Assembly (NCBI GenBank): GCA_022360735.1
Contig: JAKSCF010000748.1
Location: forward strand, 1 to 5,304
Origin: Clostridia bacterium
GTDB taxonomy: Bacteria; Bacillota_A; Clostridia; Peptostreptococcales; JAAYPU01
DNA: 5,304 bases
Reading direction: 5' to 3'
In this document: positions 5,206-5,304 of the stretch, one piece after another
Numbering within the stretch: position 1 is the stretch's first letter
Layout of the letters: each line of letters starts with the position of its first letter
The notes under the pieces: generated by a model
What the model was told of the DNA's origin: nothing
What the model saw: only the letters and a program-made list of their open reading frames with translations
Database searches by the model: none
Made by a program: the position numbers and the translations under genes

Positions 5206-5257
5206 TCTACAATGATACTATACCATTACTGTGTAATTCTCATAATATCATTGTAGA
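5206..5257. repeat. Large inverted repeat upstream of the membrane protein gene
   Basis: TCTACAATGATA (5206-5217) and TATCATTGTAGA (5246-5257) are perfect 12-bp inverted arms separated by 28 bases. Inside lies a smaller inverted repeat, ATTAC-TGT-GTAAT (5225-5237). On the plus strand CTTTTTAG follows the right arm, so it may be a terminator for a plus-strand gene beyond the window; it could equally be a regulatory element 70-120 bases upstream of the membrane protein gene. Confidence 0.7.
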
Positions 5258-5304
5258 CTTTTTAGCACAAACTAAATTCCCAATTTAATTAATCAAAGAT
5301 TTTC

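Noticed and set aside
1..5304. CRISPR array, tRNA, rRNA or insertion sequence
   Set aside because: No regularly spaced repeats, no foldable tRNA, no rRNA-like sequence, and no transposase with terminal repeats was seen on either strand; the Rpn-like fragment is the only transposase-related gene.

Overview
The window looks like chromosomal DNA from a low-GC Gram-positive anaerobe of the class Clostridia. The evidence is the AT-rich composition, strong GGAGG-type ribosome binding sites, a Gram-positive LexA/DinR box (GAAC-N4-GTTC), a clostridial-type Y-family polymerase followed by a small conserved hypothetical gene, and queuosine-salvage genes of the kind known from gut Clostridia. No species call is possible. 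Every gene I can support is on the minus strand, so transcription runs from high to low coordinates.

In order of transcription: (1) 5135-4635 encodes an unrecognised protein with three membrane segments and a C-terminal domain predicted to lie outside the cell. Upstream of it is a perfect 12-bp inverted repeat, and downstream a likely terminator (4415-4452). (2) 4288-2514 is a compact three-gene unit: a DinB/UmuC-like translesion polymerase, an 87-residue conserved hypothetical protein, and a small membrane protein whose start overlaps the preceding stop. Its promoter has a perfect LexA palindrome between the -35 and -10 elements, and a strong terminator lies at 2423-2452. (3) 2394-2143 holds a short, decayed reading frame with two frameshifts. 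(4) 2075-471 is the most interesting part. A promoter leads into a roughly 180-nt leader containing what I read as a preQ1-I riboswitch aptamer followed by two intrinsic terminators, then an unusual small radical-SAM protein (probable queuine lyase, QueL) overlapping a YhhQ/VUT-family queuosine-precursor transporter, and a terminator at 355-385. (5) 268-1 is the start of an Rpn-family PD-(D/E)XK nuclease that runs off the left edge and has its own promoter.

The genes suggest two regulated circuits. The first is an SOS operon carrying the error-prone polymerase and two uncharacterised small proteins. The second is a queuosine-salvage operon: the transporter would import a 7-deazaguanine precursor, the radical-SAM enzyme would convert queuine to preQ1, and preQ1 would close the loop by stabilising the aptamer and terminating the transcript. 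The enzyme assignment and the feedback circuit are inferences from motifs, gene neighbourhood and RNA pairings visible in the sequence.
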